64,000 bases of DNA, taken from positions 7,985,630 to 8,049,629 of the forward strand of contig OZ007516.1 in the NCBI GenBank assembly GCA_963931865.1. Direction: 5' to 3'. The notes below the pieces were generated by a model. The model was not told the DNA's origin. It did no database searches and saw only the letters and a list, made by a program, of their open reading frames with translations. Below are positions 1-11,430 of the stretch, piece by piece; the first letter of the stretch is position 1, and each line of letters begins with the position of its first letter. Both the position numbers and the translations under genes were made by a program. Source of the stretch: Axinella damicornis. Lineage: Eukaryota; Porifera; Demospongiae; Axinellida; Axinellidae.

Positions 1-41
1 CTGGTTACCATAATAATTATTATGGTTGCATCTCAGTGTCT

Positions 42-335
42 CCTCCACTGTGGTGATCAAAGAATGTGCCCACAACTACAAGTGGTGTGTACGTAGCTTC
101 ACTTCTCAGAAGGTTGTGGTTACACGACTTATAGCTTAATAGCTTACCATCTGTATGTCTGAAATTGGAGGACTTATAGTGGTCAAGCAGTGTAAACGAT
201 CTGCTTGAAAACACATTGTAAAGCAGCAAACAAAACACAGAGTAGAATGAATGCTTCCACTGTGGTGAGCAAAAAATGTGCCCACAACTACAAGTGCATG
301 GTGTGTATATAGCTTCACTTCTCAGAAGGTTGTGG
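42..335. repeat. Direct repeat pair of about 80 bp (42-118 and 253-335)
   Basis: Both copies carry the same order of words: tCCACTGTGGTGA, AATGTGCCCACAACTACAAG, then GCTTCACTTCTCAGAAGG and TTGTGG. A weaker relative of the first part appears near 31,295. This looks like a dispersed repeat family. No coding potential is convincing here, and 336-465 holds nothing I recognise. Confidence 0.7.
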
Positions 336-465
336 TAATGAGATTTGTCCGGTTATTGTTGACGAGTGCCATTACTTGTCAAGGTTGTCATTGAAATATA
401 AGGCTGCACTGATATGAAAAATAAGCCTCCGATCCTGATTCCAATCGATATTTCAAGGTTATGTC

Positions 466-1600
466 TTGCCGATAATAAGGCAGTACCGATACTATAGTTT
501 TAAGCTGATGAAGCCAATATCTGATATCATTGAAGAAACTTTGGGGGCTTGCTGTGTTTCTTTCTTGGCATTTTCAGCCACCACTAACTTCAACGAAAGC
601 AGACCAGTACCATTTGCACTGCGAGAGAAGGTGGAAGAAGAACTGTGGAAACAAGTTGAAGACGGTGAGCTGGAACCTGTGGATTGAAGTGAGTGGGCAG
701 TGCCAATCATAGTGGTGAATAAGAAAGATGGAGATATATGGATTTGTGCTGACTTCAAGAGGACAATAAATCCACATCTCCAGGAGAAGACATTCCCACT
801 TCCCACTCCTGACGAAGTGTTCTCAACACTGGCTAACGGAGACTCATTCTCCAAGCTTGATCTAGCCAGGGCATACAAGCAGATGGAGGTAGCTGAAGGC
901 AGCCAAAAATTCCTCACGATTAACACCCACCTGGGGTTATTCCGATACAAGCGATTACCTTTTGGGATCGCATCAGCCCCGGCAATGTGGCAAAAAGCAA
1001 TGTCAGTTGTTCTACAGGGCTGTTGAGGTGTTGTCTACTACATAGACGATATCCTTGTCACAGGACGAACGAGGAAGGAGCATGAAGAGAATTTGCGTCA
1101 GGTGTTCCAGCGACTGAGACAGTTTGGCTTGTGGGTGAAGTTGTCCAAATGCAAATTCTTCCAGGAGCGAGTTGAATTCCTTGGTCATGTCATCAGCAGA
1201 GAAGGAATCCAGCCAACAAAAGAGAGAGTTGAGGGTATCTTGGCTGCTCCAGAGCCAAGGAACAAGAAAGAGTTGAAGTCATTCTCATTCCTGGGACTGA
1301 TGACGTCGTACAATGTCAAATTCCTCTCATCACTAGCAGATGTGCTACACCCATTGCATGCCTTGCTGAAGAAGGATAGGAGGTGGACGTGGGGCAAACA
1401 GCAGAAGAAAGCTTTGAAAAAGGCAAAGAAGTTGGTCAGCAAAGCACCTGTGCTCACTCACTATGATGTCGCGAAGCCGATCAAACTCTACTGTGATGCT
1501 TCACCATACGGTCTTGATAGTGAAGTTTCAGCTTTCAGGTCAGCAATCAAATCTCAAATCTCAAGTCAGCTGGGCAGGTGGATGTTTTCAGTTTACTGAT
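466..1600 (+). pseudogene. Decayed Ty3/Gypsy reverse transcriptase / RNase H fragment
   Basis: One reading frame, broken by two in-frame TGA codons (685-687 and 1024-1026), encodes the core of a Ty3/Gypsy-type reverse transcriptase. Visible in order are the fingers segment with KKDGDIW, the FSKLDLARAYKQ block, RLPFGIASAPAMWQ, the catalytic YIDD box just after the second stop, the FLGHVIS motif, and the start of RNase H (LYCDASPYGL near 1490). The frame then degenerates. Protease, integrase and LTRs are not visible nearby, so this is a 5'- and 3'-truncated dead copy. It is clearly diverged from the intact element at 32-36.7 kb and belongs to another lineage. It would have supplied the polymerase for retrotransposition. 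Reading the stops as real decay rather than sequence errors is inference, but the missing domains support it. Confidence 0.9.
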
Positions 1601-2080
1601 CGATGTTCCTATCTGGAACAATTAAGCTTAAGTATATCAATGAGGAGGATTCCCCACAGGGATTTGCCTATCAATGTTAGCTGTATAAGAACACACTGAA
1701 AGTCTTGATACAATTGCAGTTCCTTATTCCATAGGCACACGGTTGTGTGTGAGAGAAACATGCATAGATGCATGCAGTACTAGCCGAAATTTTGCTAGCG
1801 TGCTTTTACCTAGCTTAAATGTCGGAAGTAGGCTAGAGATTCAGAAGTGATGAGTATACATTCTAGCTAGCTATTTGCTAACCCAGCAGAAATAGACATC
1901 ATCTTGTCAGTTATATTTCCACCTGCTTCCCTAATCTGAAAAAAAAACACACATTGCTGGACGGATAATATTAGGTTATGGCAGTGAGAATAACTAGTTT
2001 ACAATCAGAATAGCCGGCTTTGTGTCCTGCCAGGCTTCATAGTTGTCATCTTATTCTTTCCGTGCAGATATTGATCAGCA
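1601..2080. other. Stretch with no recognisable gene
   Basis: This is AT-rich sequence between the retrotransposon fragment and the next candidate gene. I see no open frame, hairpin or repeat that I can support. Confidence 0.5.
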
Positions 2081-3780
2081 ATGGCTGCAGAGTGGACACT
2101 GCACACCAGCATCTTCCTTCTGACAACCATTGCTGTGGCTGCGAGTGCACACCACCTTGCAACCAGTGCCCAAGTTGTGTATCAGAAATTAGAACATGTT
2201 CTGCATGATCACGCCAGTTGTGGCGGACATCCTCCCTCATCTGGTACACTGACTAACCACTCATACTACCACGAATTTCAGTGGAGCAGTTCTCCCTTAC
2301 TCAATCTAATTTCAGTAGATCAGGTACTGATACTAGATAACATTCTGAGTGAAAGTATTTGCCATGTCAGGAGAAGCTAATTATTATAGTCTATTAATTA
2401 CATGGCACTGTGTCTGTGATGACATTATCTAGCTATGCACACTCATTGCACTAAGATGTTGCATACCCATGTGCTGTACAGGTAAAGTCATACGCACACG
2501 TTCATGGACAAACCGATGAAAATGACAAAGGATATGTATCCATAATAACTTAAAGCTATAGCCAATGGGTAACAGGATCTTACGGATCGCACCTTGACCG
2601 AACTCACTTCTATCGTCTCACTGTAATGTCAGCTTTTGTGTTCATAAAATTTCTGATGCCAATTGTGCTGGCAAAGTTAGTGTCTTTACACTATCCTAAG
2701 ATGATGACCAAAGCTTCATCTGGAGGCTTCATGAGATATTTGTACTGTCCAGCAGCAGGTATAACTTTCCTAATCAACATCGGATACACTTCACAGTCAC
2801 TTACGCATCAATATATACTCGCAATCATCCATCCATTAATACATCCTGTATAATCCAGCTTCCTAATCATCCCTGCACTATTCTGTCAGGTACAAGTGTT
2901 TACTATCAGGGTTTCATCTACTGGGGGGGGGGGGGGGGGGGGGGGGCAGGGGGGAAGCTTCCCCCCCAAACAGTCTAGCTTCCCCCCCAAAGAAGAGATT
3001 GACTATATCATTACATCATAGGTAATACCATATTAGGACTCAGATTAATTAACCTCAAAACATTTTGCACGGCACTTGCCACTACTTCCCCCCCAAACAT
3101 TTTTTTCTAGATGAACCCTGACTATGATGAATTGCTTACTCTAGTGGCCAAGTTTACCATTGTCCCAGTTGCAGTGTTTATGAAACAGTTAATTTCTGTG
3201 TAAAGAACAATTACGATACAAGGCAGGAATGTATAGGTTTCAGCTGTTCCTCCGTGAAGCACTACCTAGCTGCTGTTATCATTTCATATTATGGAATATT
3301 CTGACGGCCGTACAACTCTTTACCATGATTGCTATCCCACTGGGAGTATACTGCTACCAATCCACCCGCAAGTTACTATCGTCTATATAATAACTTTGCG
3401 TACTAACAACAGTTGGTTTAGCACTCATTGTTGCCTATGTGCTGTATCAGTGTCGACAACCAAGAATGAGAAGTTTCCAGAGCAGTGTAAAGTGCTGTGG
3501 AAGTATGTGTGCGTATTTTGTTGTGATTACTGCAACCATTGGACTCATTCTCACACTGCTGATCCTGTATGAGGATTTTGAGGGTGGAGGAAATTGAAAC
3601 AGGATTAAAGGGAGTATTTCTGTCACTGCTCCCATCATCATTCCCACTCTCTGCACTGGGATGGTACTTGAGGAAGAGATCCCAGAGGATAAAGAGGTCC
3701 CAGAGGAGATCAGAGACTGATGCCTGAGGAACATTCCTCAATTACAATTCAAGAGACTGAGAATAGTGACAGTGATTTGA
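2081..3780 (+). pseudogene. Candidate multi-exon membrane protein gene, probably broken
   Basis: An ATG at 2081 opens a signal-peptide-like start (MAAEWTLHTSIFLLTTIAV) that runs to a plausible donor (GATCAG|GTACTGA near 2320). A second open segment, about 2573-2757, has a hydrophobic helix (MSAFVFIKFLMPIVLAKLV) and ends at GCAG|GTATAAC. A third begins after TCTGTCAG near 2890 in matching phase. It is interrupted at 2907 by a MITE and resumes at 3121 with another hydrophobic helix. Two more hydrophobic segments follow (around 3290-3370 and 3420-3560), separated by a 41-bp intron-like stretch with TACTAAC and a terminal CAG. The frame across that last junction does not close, and stops follow. 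No protein family is recognised. It could be a multi-pass receptor-like protein that decayed, or a chance assembly of open segments. Confidence 0.3.
2907..3120. mobile_element. 214-bp MITE with 5-bp target duplication ACTAT
   Basis: The element starts CAGGGTTTCATCTA and ends TAGATGAACCCTG, which are near-perfect terminal inverted repeats. The pentamer ACTAT lies directly outside both ends (2902-2906 and 3121-3125). The inside is built from runs of G (24 G at 2923-2946) and repeated CTTCCCCCCCA words. It has no coding capacity, so it must be mobilised in trans. The superfamily is not assigned. Confidence 0.85.
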
Positions 3781-4370
3781 TACTTTTGTAGTGTTCTTTT
3801 TGTAAGTCCTGAAGATAGCTTTAGCATAATTCACATTTATTACTCCATTGCAAGTCCCTAGGGTCCATAATCTTGAGTTGCCGTGGGTGTGAAAGGACTA
3901 CTGGGCATTCATTTCTCCTACTGCACTGTAACCGTACAGTAGACCCAACTTAGGCCTACAGAGTGTTCATCTGCATGGGTGTCAGTAAACTGGTTGAAAA
4001 TTGTATTAGCATAATTATGCTGAGCCATGGTCTAATTTACCACAGCTGTTGCATGACCGCATGGTTTCAGAACAAAAAGTGCCTAACCCTAACCCGGGTC
4101 ACCCCCAATCTACATTTTGGGACCCCAAGATCCTCATTTGTACGTGAAAAGGTGTGCTGATGAAACAGGGTGTAAATGCTTGTTGAATTAAGCCTGCTGA
4201 GGTGCTCTAATGCTAACCCGTCATTGCAGTCAGTGCAGTGGGGATTTCTCATCCCATGCAGTCAGTCTGATCACCATTGTACACCTACGCTCCAACACAA
4301 CACTGAAAAGGTTACTGACAACACCAACATGCATGCTGTGGAGAAAACGGCTGTGAGATAAAATCATATC
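3781..4370. other. Stretch with no recognisable gene
   Basis: No supported gene. A short CCTAACCCTAACCC word at about 4082 resembles telomere repeats but is only two units long. Confidence 0.4.
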
Positions 4371-4399
4371 TGGATGGAGGCCTGGGAACAAGGCTACCC

Positions 4400-4530
4400 A
4401 ACAGTCGCTCCTCTGTTGCACATGACCCTCATACTACATGTAGCTCATCTGTTGTACATAATCCTCACATTAGCGCCTCTGTTGCACATGACCCTCACAC
4501 CCTAGCTCCTCTATTGCACATGATCAGGTC
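4400..4530. repeat. Short tandem repeat, three units of about 45 bp
   Basis: Three imperfect copies of a unit containing CCTCTGTTGCACATGACC are arranged head to tail. A degenerate half-end of the TAGCCTCG hairpin family (GGCCTGGGAACAAGGCTA) lies just upstream at about 4379. Confidence 0.6.
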
Positions 4531-4699
4531 CAACTTCAGGCCAGGGTGAAACGTCTCCTTGGTAGTCATGTCCTGGAGAGCGATGCCACCAGGTTCAGAG
4601 TAAGGAGTGATGGTGGTCCCACTAGAGTATCTACATGCAAGCTCTGCAAGTCCGGGTGGAAGATGCGAAACACTACCTGCAGTGATCTGCTGGTGCAAC

Positions 4700-4790
4700 T
4701 AGCCTCGTTCCCAGGCCTTCCACACCTCCAGCTTTTGATCGCTTCAGCTTTTGATCGCGATCAAAAGCTGGAGGCCTGGGAACGAGGCTA
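4700..4790. mobile_element. Hairpin MITE of the TAGCCTCG family, copy 1
   Basis: It begins TAGCCTCGTTCCCAGGCC and ends with the reverse complement. Between the ends lie arms (CCTCCAGCTTTTGATCGC and its complement) joined by a loop containing CGCTTCAG. Seven bases on the left arm (TTCCACA) have no partner. No clear target duplication remains. Its arm sequence is shared with no other copy in the window. Confidence 0.8.
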
Positions 4791-5460
4791 TTTTAGGTGC
4801 TCAGCCCCGCCCCCCTCGACCCAGCACGTGATCCATCGCGCGCTGCGCTAGCGCTAGCGCTGCTCATCATACGTACATACTGTATCCGTGCGTTATACAC
4901 TCTTGGGTGCGTTATTGCGATATGCTGATATGAATGATGATTGGATCCGGAAACTCGATCAACTCAAGAAGTCTAGAGCCGAGCTACTCATCAACCAACA
5001 GTGACCACCCACCTTGAAGGTGTACTCTCCTACAAAGGAGGCAACAAACAATTTCGTGAGCTGATATCACAGGCTCCTCTGTTGTACTTGTAACGTTGGC
5101 ATTGCCAGGCCAGGGTGTACGTGTGTGTTGATGTCTTTATTATAGTAGGGTGGAAGCATAAGAGCATAAATTATGCTGGCATAATAAAGAGCTGTTGGTA
5201 ATTATTGTAACCTTGCCAAGGTCCGACTTAGTCGCCGCTTTTATGATAGAACAACTAGAGCTAGCTTGACTGTCTATGTATACTTCAGGTACAGGCTTAG
5301 TGACACTGGCAGCTTAGTTCAGAGTTTGCCTAATAGGCCACGTGTGCTCATGAATGACATTATCAGCGAGCATAATGTGAGCATAATAAACAATTATTAG
5401 AGCATAATTAAAGCAGTATTGGAGCATAGCATAATTGGACAATAATGGACCATTTTCCGC
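4791..5460. other. Stretch with no recognisable gene
   Basis: No gene is supported. There is a short self-complementary GCGCTAGCGCTAGCGC word near 4846 and AT-rich sequence after that. Confidence 0.4.
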
Positions 5461-5829
5461 TGATGTCACTTCCTGTGTACTAATTAATCAACATTGTTGC
5501 ACTGCCCTGATTTTCACTTAGAATGTACTGTATGAGGTACGTGGATGATATCTCAAGTTTGAGTGCATTAGCTCGTTGGGTACAGGAGTTATGAGCCAGC
5601 GAAATTTGTCCATTTCCCATAGAGAATGTATTAGGGGGGGCAAAAGTTGCCCCCCCTAATACATTCTCTATGGGAAATGGACAAGCTTCACTGGTATGTA
5701 ACTCTGGAAAACAACAAGCTAATGCACTCAAACTTGAGATATCATCTAAGTATCTCGTACAGTATATTCTAGGTGAAGATCAGGGCAATCCAGCAATGCT
5801 GATTAATTAGTACACAGGAAGTGGCATCA
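5461..5829. mobile_element. 369-bp fold-back MITE
   Basis: The two halves are inverted copies of each other over nearly the whole length. The left end is TGATGTCACTTCCTGTGTAC and the right end GTACACAGGAAGTGGCATCA, and the fold centre is GGGGGGGCAAAAGTTGCCCCCCC at about 5634-5656. Internal words such as CTGATTTTCACYTAGAATG recur at 38,204-38,255, which is a truncated second copy. No target duplication is obvious. Confidence 0.85.
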
Positions 5830-5913
5830 CGTGGAAACTGGTGGATTGTTGAGCATGATTCGCCAAGGCCTACCCTCGATCAATCAAAACTGGCTGATGT
5901 TCATGAGAACAAG

Positions 5914-6465
5914 CAGGAGCGCATAATGAGGAAGCGAGCGGAAGGAAGGGAGGAGCATGAAAAGACCACGCAAAAGAAAACCTTCCCACGGTAGTCCCGT
6001 TACTATTTTTAGCTCGCACGTGTATCGTTGTTTTTCTGTGATGCCATTGCATTGACTACAGCGACGGGCCAAATCTCGATGGGAGAGAGAGAAGAGAGAG
6101 AAGGTAGTGTCCGTAAGTGTCGCGGGATGTTTCCCAGCAGTCATGAACTCCAGAAAAGCACAACAAGGGGCGGTTCCTTCCACTAGTCGCTTGACTGTGT
6201 GGAGCGACTCGATCGACTGCATCGTCATACAGCACTTTGTCGAGGTCTGTTACTACCAGTGCAGTATGTCATTTCCCTGCCTCGCTACCATTGGAGTCTT
6301 GATACTGGCCTTTTCTCTGTCTTCTAGTAGTCGTCATCCTTGAGTCTCCATACACGTGCGAGCTAAAAATAGTAACAGGACTACCGTGGGAAGGTTTTCA
6401 ATCTTTTGCGTGGTCGTTTCACGCTCCTCCCTTCCTTCCGCTCGCTACCTCATTATGCGCTCCTG
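5914..6465. mobile_element. 552-bp inverted-repeat transposon with 7-bp target duplication
   Basis: Terminal inverted repeats of about 110 bp start CAGGAGCGCATAATGAGG on the left and end with its complement on the right. Both contain the words for CCTTCCCACGGTAGT. The heptamer GAACAAG lies directly outside each end (5907-5913 and 6466-6472). The 330-bp centre has short open frames with no recognised transposase, so this is a non-autonomous element. The repeats match with a few mismatches, suggesting moderate age. Confidence 0.9.
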
Positions 6466-7320
6466 GAACAAGGTATGTATCTTTGTTGTTTTAGCAACAA
6501 ATGACAACAGCAACATGATTGAATATTCATTAGTGAGTGATGGGGTTAGAGTCATGAATGTACTTGAGGGCCTATGTGCAGTTGCAACTGGATATTTCGA
6601 GGTGCCTACATGTATACAGTACTGCATTTACCCTGTGTGCTGCTTGCAGAATTTGTTAACACTGGATGCGGACTGTGCCTATAAATATGGAATCAACATG
6701 TGACATCAAGTGACATCTCTACCATCAAGAAGTGGTTTTCAAAGCTTGGATCTCATTGAGGTCATGTGACTCAACATTAGCACAATAATTAGCGGAAACC
6801 GTTTGATCCTAGCTGTTCATCTGACACCAGGTGTGTGGGCATGACATCATTTGTCCCAGGAAGGTGGATAGCTGATTGCAGCACCATGAGAGGAAGGGGT
6901 TATCTACCTGGCCCGAGTGGTGTGGCAGAATACAGGTGAGGTCAAGGATTGAACTGTGATCTTGTGTACTCTGTGTACCACATACCCTAGATGACCAAAG
7001 TATATTTTCCTACCTCCCCCCCCCCACCCAACGAAGTACATGGTGCCCTTAAGAATATTAGTTGTGACGACTAATCTTCTGACTTTGTACTCTTCGGCTT
7101 CACGTATAAGTTTCTTTAGTGCTAAGTCTCAGCATCATGAAAATCCGCCAGATTATTCCATCCAGCTACAGTATGATGCCTCGAATGCTTATTCTGGCAC
7201 AGACGCACCTAATACTGCTCCAATTTGTGCTAAATGCCGAGGACTTGTTCCAGTTCTGATCTTAGCTGGTTGAGGTCCACACCTGTACAGAGGGGAGGGG
7301 GAAGGGGTTCACACCCTTGA
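6466..7320. other. Stretch with no recognisable gene
   Basis: A short open frame at 7040-7273 (+) is unremarkable. I see no domain, splice pair or repeat that I can support. Confidence 0.4.
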
Positions 7321-7324
7321 ATTT

Positions 7325-7800
7325 TTGCCGCACTCACCCGTCCATATACTCCTCCTCTCCCTCCCCTCCGATCACACTCACTCACCCACACATACCCATC
7401 CCCTGATCCCCCATACCTCCTCTCCCTTCCCTCCCACCACAATCACACACTCACACCACTCATCCCCTGATCCCCCATACCTCCTCTCCCTCCCTTCCCA
7501 CCACACACACACATGCACCCACACATACTCATTCCGTGATCCCCCATACCTCCTCTCCCTTCCCTCCCACCACAATCACACACCCACACCACTCATCCCC
7601 TGATCCCTAATACTTCCTCTCCCACCACACACACACATGCACACATGCACCCACACATACTCATCATGATCCCCCATACCTCCTCTCCCTCCCCTCTCAC
7701 AACACTCACACACACACCCTCACCTTCCCCCATACACACACTTACACACACTCCACCCAATCCCCCATACACACCTCCCTTCCTGCACACATCCTTCAGG
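7325..7800. repeat. CA/CT-rich minisatellite
   Basis: Imperfect tandem units contain CCCCATACCTCCTCTCCCT, CACCACACACACAC and ACTCATCCCCTGATC. The open frames here are low-complexity artefacts of the repeat. Confidence 0.75.
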
Positions 7801-8039
7801 CTCACACATTCCCACTACTGGAGTACTTTGTGATGGATATGTTCCCATACTTGAGTTCACCAGCGTAGGCCTGCGCAGTGAGAGTGAGTGGATAATACTG
7901 TGTGGGTAGGTGTAATGAAGTGTGGTGAGGAAGGGCAAGGGAGAGGAAGTGAGCGAGGGGTGAGTAGGAAGAGACAAAGAGGGTAAGGAAGGGAGAGTGT
8001 GAGGGAGTGGGGATGTGACAGAGGATAATGATTGTCCTG

Positions 8040-8310
8040 CCTCAATCTTCACTCTGTCCTTCCCTCACCCCTCACTCCCTCTCCCTCCCTCTCCCTTTCT
8101 CGCCCCTCACTCCCTCTCCCTCCCTCTGTCCTCGCTCACCCCTCTCCTTCCTCCCTCACTCCCTCTCCCTCGCTTACCCCTCTCCCTTCCCATCACTCCC
8201 TCTCCCTCACCCACCCCTCTCCCTCCCTTACCCCTCTCCCTGCCTCACCTCTCTCCCTCCTCCCTCACTCCCTCTCCCTCCCTCACCCCTCTCCCTCCCT
8301 CACAATTTCT
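8040..8310. repeat. CT-rich low-complexity array (CTCCCTCACCCC)n
   Basis: Irregular repeats of CTCCCTC / CACCCCTCTC are open in several frames at once, which marks them as simple sequence rather than protein. Confidence 0.8.
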
Positions 8311-9424
8311 GTCCCTATTCCAAGTGCAATGCACTTTGTCCCTTTTGACAATTAATAATTTACGATGAATATGGTGATGATAATAATTATTATCTATGGA
8401 CTCATAAGACCCAATTTTCTGTTCACTCACAGGATGACTGTGCATAATGTACTACTGAGCCGATGTCCATTGTGCTTAGCATAGCTACAGCATCACCCCC
8501 ACCTGAAAATATCACACTTTACTGTATTATTTGCATCCCCCCCTCCCCCCCACCCCCCACCGGGAGACTACACTGTACCTCTGTCACATGCCCACTCTGC
8601 TGAGCGGAGATTCGCCGCCAAAATTTAATCCTGTATGAATCCCTGCAACCAGGATTGTTGTCGCATGAGCCTGTTGGAGCCATCACGTACACCAAACATC
8701 CTTTCCTGAACAGCTTTCTTCAAGTTGGCAGTCTTAAGCTTCCTACCAGCTGTCCACTGTACCTCAGCTGCATGCTCCACACCTGCAATGGTGAGTAGTT
8801 CCCGCACATCCACTCCACCTTCGCTAGCTGCCCTTTCGTCTCAGACCACCTTCATTGTCCCTAAACAATACCTCACCAGGGCCGGCGCGGCCGGTACGGC
8901 CGGTACGGTTTTGGCCGTACCACTTTTTAGTCGCCTAGCTAGGTACGGCTCTGGTGGACTGTTCATAGCTCGTGTCTCAGTCACGCCTTGTTGAGGTACG
9001 TGTCTTAGTCAGACAGTCTCCAGATCCAAGTCGCTGTGGCCTTGTTGAAGTAGACTGTTTATAGTTCGTCTCTTCTCTAGTCTATAAACGAAAATTCGCA
9101 GCAAACTCGTCTACGCTCACGCTCGCCCTAATTATACCTCCTAGAAGTTATGCGCGCAAAGTGCGCATTATCGTGACATCTCCATTCCACGTCGACGGTC
9201 ACGGATGACTCGGAAAGCAGAAAGCAGTTACAGTACAGTGCAGTGCAAAGCACGAAGGTGCCACGAGAGCCCATCCAGACAACTGAAAAATGAAGGTGAA
9301 AAAAATTTTCCGCGCTTCGCGCGGACAGATCAGCACTTCGCGCCTCTATTCCCTACCTTCGACAGTGGCCGTACCACTCCAAAATAGCTCGTAGCTATCA
9401 CTTAGCTATCAAACCGCACACCCA
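8311..9424. other. Stretch with no recognised gene; a GC-rich palindromic word near 8880
   Basis: A minus-strand frame at 8625-8813 is open for 62 codons without a recognised domain. GGCCGGTACGGCCGGTACGG sits near 8890. I cannot assign a function to any of it. Confidence 0.3.
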
Positions 9425-9815
9425 AATGGTGGCCAAGTGGCTAAAGCGCTGGACTGTTGACCTAGCCTCGTTCCAAGTCCGTTGCTTGCAGTACGGAAAA
9501 GCAGGGAGGGCCTGGTATATTACATGACATAATCGACGAAAATTGTAATAACGAGGACACTATGTTATTATTCAACCATCTACATGTTCAACACTCGGGG
9601 AGTATGACATTCGCTCTTCTCGCTGTTCTGGGACCCAGTACGCCCATGTTCATTTTAGGTATTTTTACCATCTTTCTACCCTCGACGTCACTCACGTGAG
9701 GAAATGTACCAGGCCAGTTGCGTTCTTTCGTACAACTGAAAGCGGCGGGTGGGCCTGGGAACGAGGCTACTGTTGACCTAGAGGTCAGCGCAGCCCTGTA
9801 CGGCTATACTCACAA
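9425..9815 (+). other. tRNA-like (SINE-head) remnant split by a transposon
   Basis: TGGCCAAGTGGCTAAAGCGC at 9429-9448 fits the internal A box of a Pol III tRNA-type promoter. The sequence continues into an anticodon-arm-like stretch that resumes after the inserted element at 9770. No good B box (GGTTCGANTCC) follows and the cloverleaf does not close, so this looks like a tRNA-derived SINE head or dead tRNA gene rather than a working tRNA. Confidence 0.3.
9463..9769. mobile_element. 307-bp member of the TAGCCTCG family with 9-bp target duplication
   Basis: Ends are TAGCCTCGTTCCAAG and CTGGGAACGAGGCTA. The nonamer CTGTTGACC is found immediately on both sides (9454-9462 and 9770-9778). The GCTTGCAGTA word seen in the loops of other copies is present at about 9482. 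The middle is unique sequence with no transposase. A 9-bp duplication is typical of Mutator-like and a few other superfamilies, so the assignment stays open. Confidence 0.85.
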
Positions 9816-10183
9816 AAACTGCACAGAAGTGGTAACTGAATTACATGTCCCTTGGAGGGGACTTAAGCCATCGTCAGTCCCAGGGGACCTGGTTTGGAGA
9901 AGTCCAGGCCCTCGTTAGCCACCATTGTGGCAAACGACTTTTAAGAACAACAATACCAGACTCCTCTATTTCCTCTGAACTAATCCTTCAACTACTTCCT
10001 CCACTAGGCCGGCCACTGGATGCTCTAACAGCCATTTTCATTTCTGACCACTCATCAACATATTTTCATCAGCATACTCTCCCACTGTGTCCAGGACTCT
10101 CTATACAGCTCTTCAGGGACTGACATGTATAATAAGCCACACACCAGTTTATTTAGTCTCACTCCTTTGCATTTTTTGCACTT

Positions 10184-11190
10184 GATGCTCCACCCCTCCC
10201 AAAAAATAAATGCTTCCACCCTCCCAATGCTCCCATACCTCCTTAAAATGATGCTCAACCCTCCCGTGCTCCCCTACCTCCTAATGCCCCCCCCCCCCCC
10301 CCCCCCCTGAAAAATGTAATGCTCGCCTAATGCTCCACCATTCCCAGAAAAAAAATGCTCGCCGAATGCTCACCTAATGCTTACCTAATAATGCTCCACC
10401 CCTCCCAGAAAAAAATGCTCGCCTAATGCTCCACCCTTCCCAGACAAAAATATTAATGCTTGCCTAATGCTCCACCCCTCCCAGAAAAAAATGCTCACCT
10501 AATGCTCACCTAATGCTCGCCTAATGCTCGCCTAATGCTCCACCCCTCCTAGAAACAAATGCTCGCCTAATGCTCCACCCCTCCCAGAAACAAATGCTCG
10601 CCTAATGCTCCACCCCTCCCAGAAAGAATATGCTCGCCTAATGCTCCACCCCTCCCAGAAAAAATGCTCGCCTAATGCTCCACCCTTCCCAGAGAAAAAT
10701 TAATGCTCCACCCCTCCCAGAAACAAATGCTCGCCTAATGCTCCACCCCTCCCAGAAAAAATGCTCGCCTAATGCTCCACCCTTCCCAGAGAAAAATTAA
10801 TGCTCCACCCCTCCCAGAAGAAAATGCCTGCCTAATGCTCCACCCTTCCCAGAAAAAATGCTCGCCTAATGCTCCACCCCTCCCAGAGAAAAATATTAAT
10901 GCTCACCTAATGCTCCACCCTTCCCAGAAAAAAATGCTCACCTAATGCTCCACCCCTCCCAGAAAAAAATTAATGCTCGCCTATGCTCCACCCTTCCCAG
11001 AGAAAATTAATGCTCGCCTAATGCTCCACCCCTCCCAGAAAAAATTAATTCTCACTTAATGCTCCACCCCTCCCAGAAAAAAAATGCTCGCCTAATGCTC
11101 CACCCCTCCCAGAAAAAAATGCTTGCCTAATGCTCCACCCCTCCCAGAATAAATGCTCGCCTAATGCTCCACCCTTCCCAAAGCTCCATC
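10184..11190. repeat. Minisatellite of about 35-bp units, about 1 kb
   Basis: About 25-30 head-to-tail units carry AATGCTCGCCTAATGCTCCA followed by CCCCTCCCAGAAAAA, with small indels in the A run and occasional TTAA insertions. A 21-C run (10,287-10,307) lies at the left edge. The array is AT-spaced and non-coding. Confidence 0.9.
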
Positions 11191-11284
11191 CCTCCAGAGA
11201 GAAGGAGAGAGAGAGAGAGGGAGTGAGGGGGGAGGGAAGGAGGGGGAGGTAGGGAGAGTGTGAAGGGTGAGAAAAAAATGAAAA

Positions 11285-11430
11285 AAATGCTCCACCCTCC
11301 CAATGCTATAAGTGTGAGGGGGTCAGAGAAGTGAACGATGGGCATGAGCCACCCCTGTTCTGACTGGGACTGTACCTCCACAGCCAGCAGCAGGCAAACT
11401 CTGTTTCCAACGAATCACGACCCCCCTCTC
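11285..11430. repeat. Dispersed 145-bp repeat, copy A
   Basis: It runs from TGCTCCACCCTCCCAATGCT through CAGCAGCAGGCAAACTCTG and is nearly identical to 16,885-17,030 with a handful of changes. In both places it directly follows pyrimidine-rich simple sequence containing TGCTCCACCC, so array and core probably travel as one unit. Confidence 0.85.

Noticed and set aside
4081..4095. Telomere-like CCTAACCCTAACCC
   Set aside because: Only two units, with no array and internal in the window.
8625..8813. 62-codon minus-strand frame as a gene
   Set aside because: No domain, no splice context and no supporting neighbour.
9425..9500. Functional tRNA gene
   Set aside because: No B box and no closing cloverleaf, and it is interrupted by a transposon.
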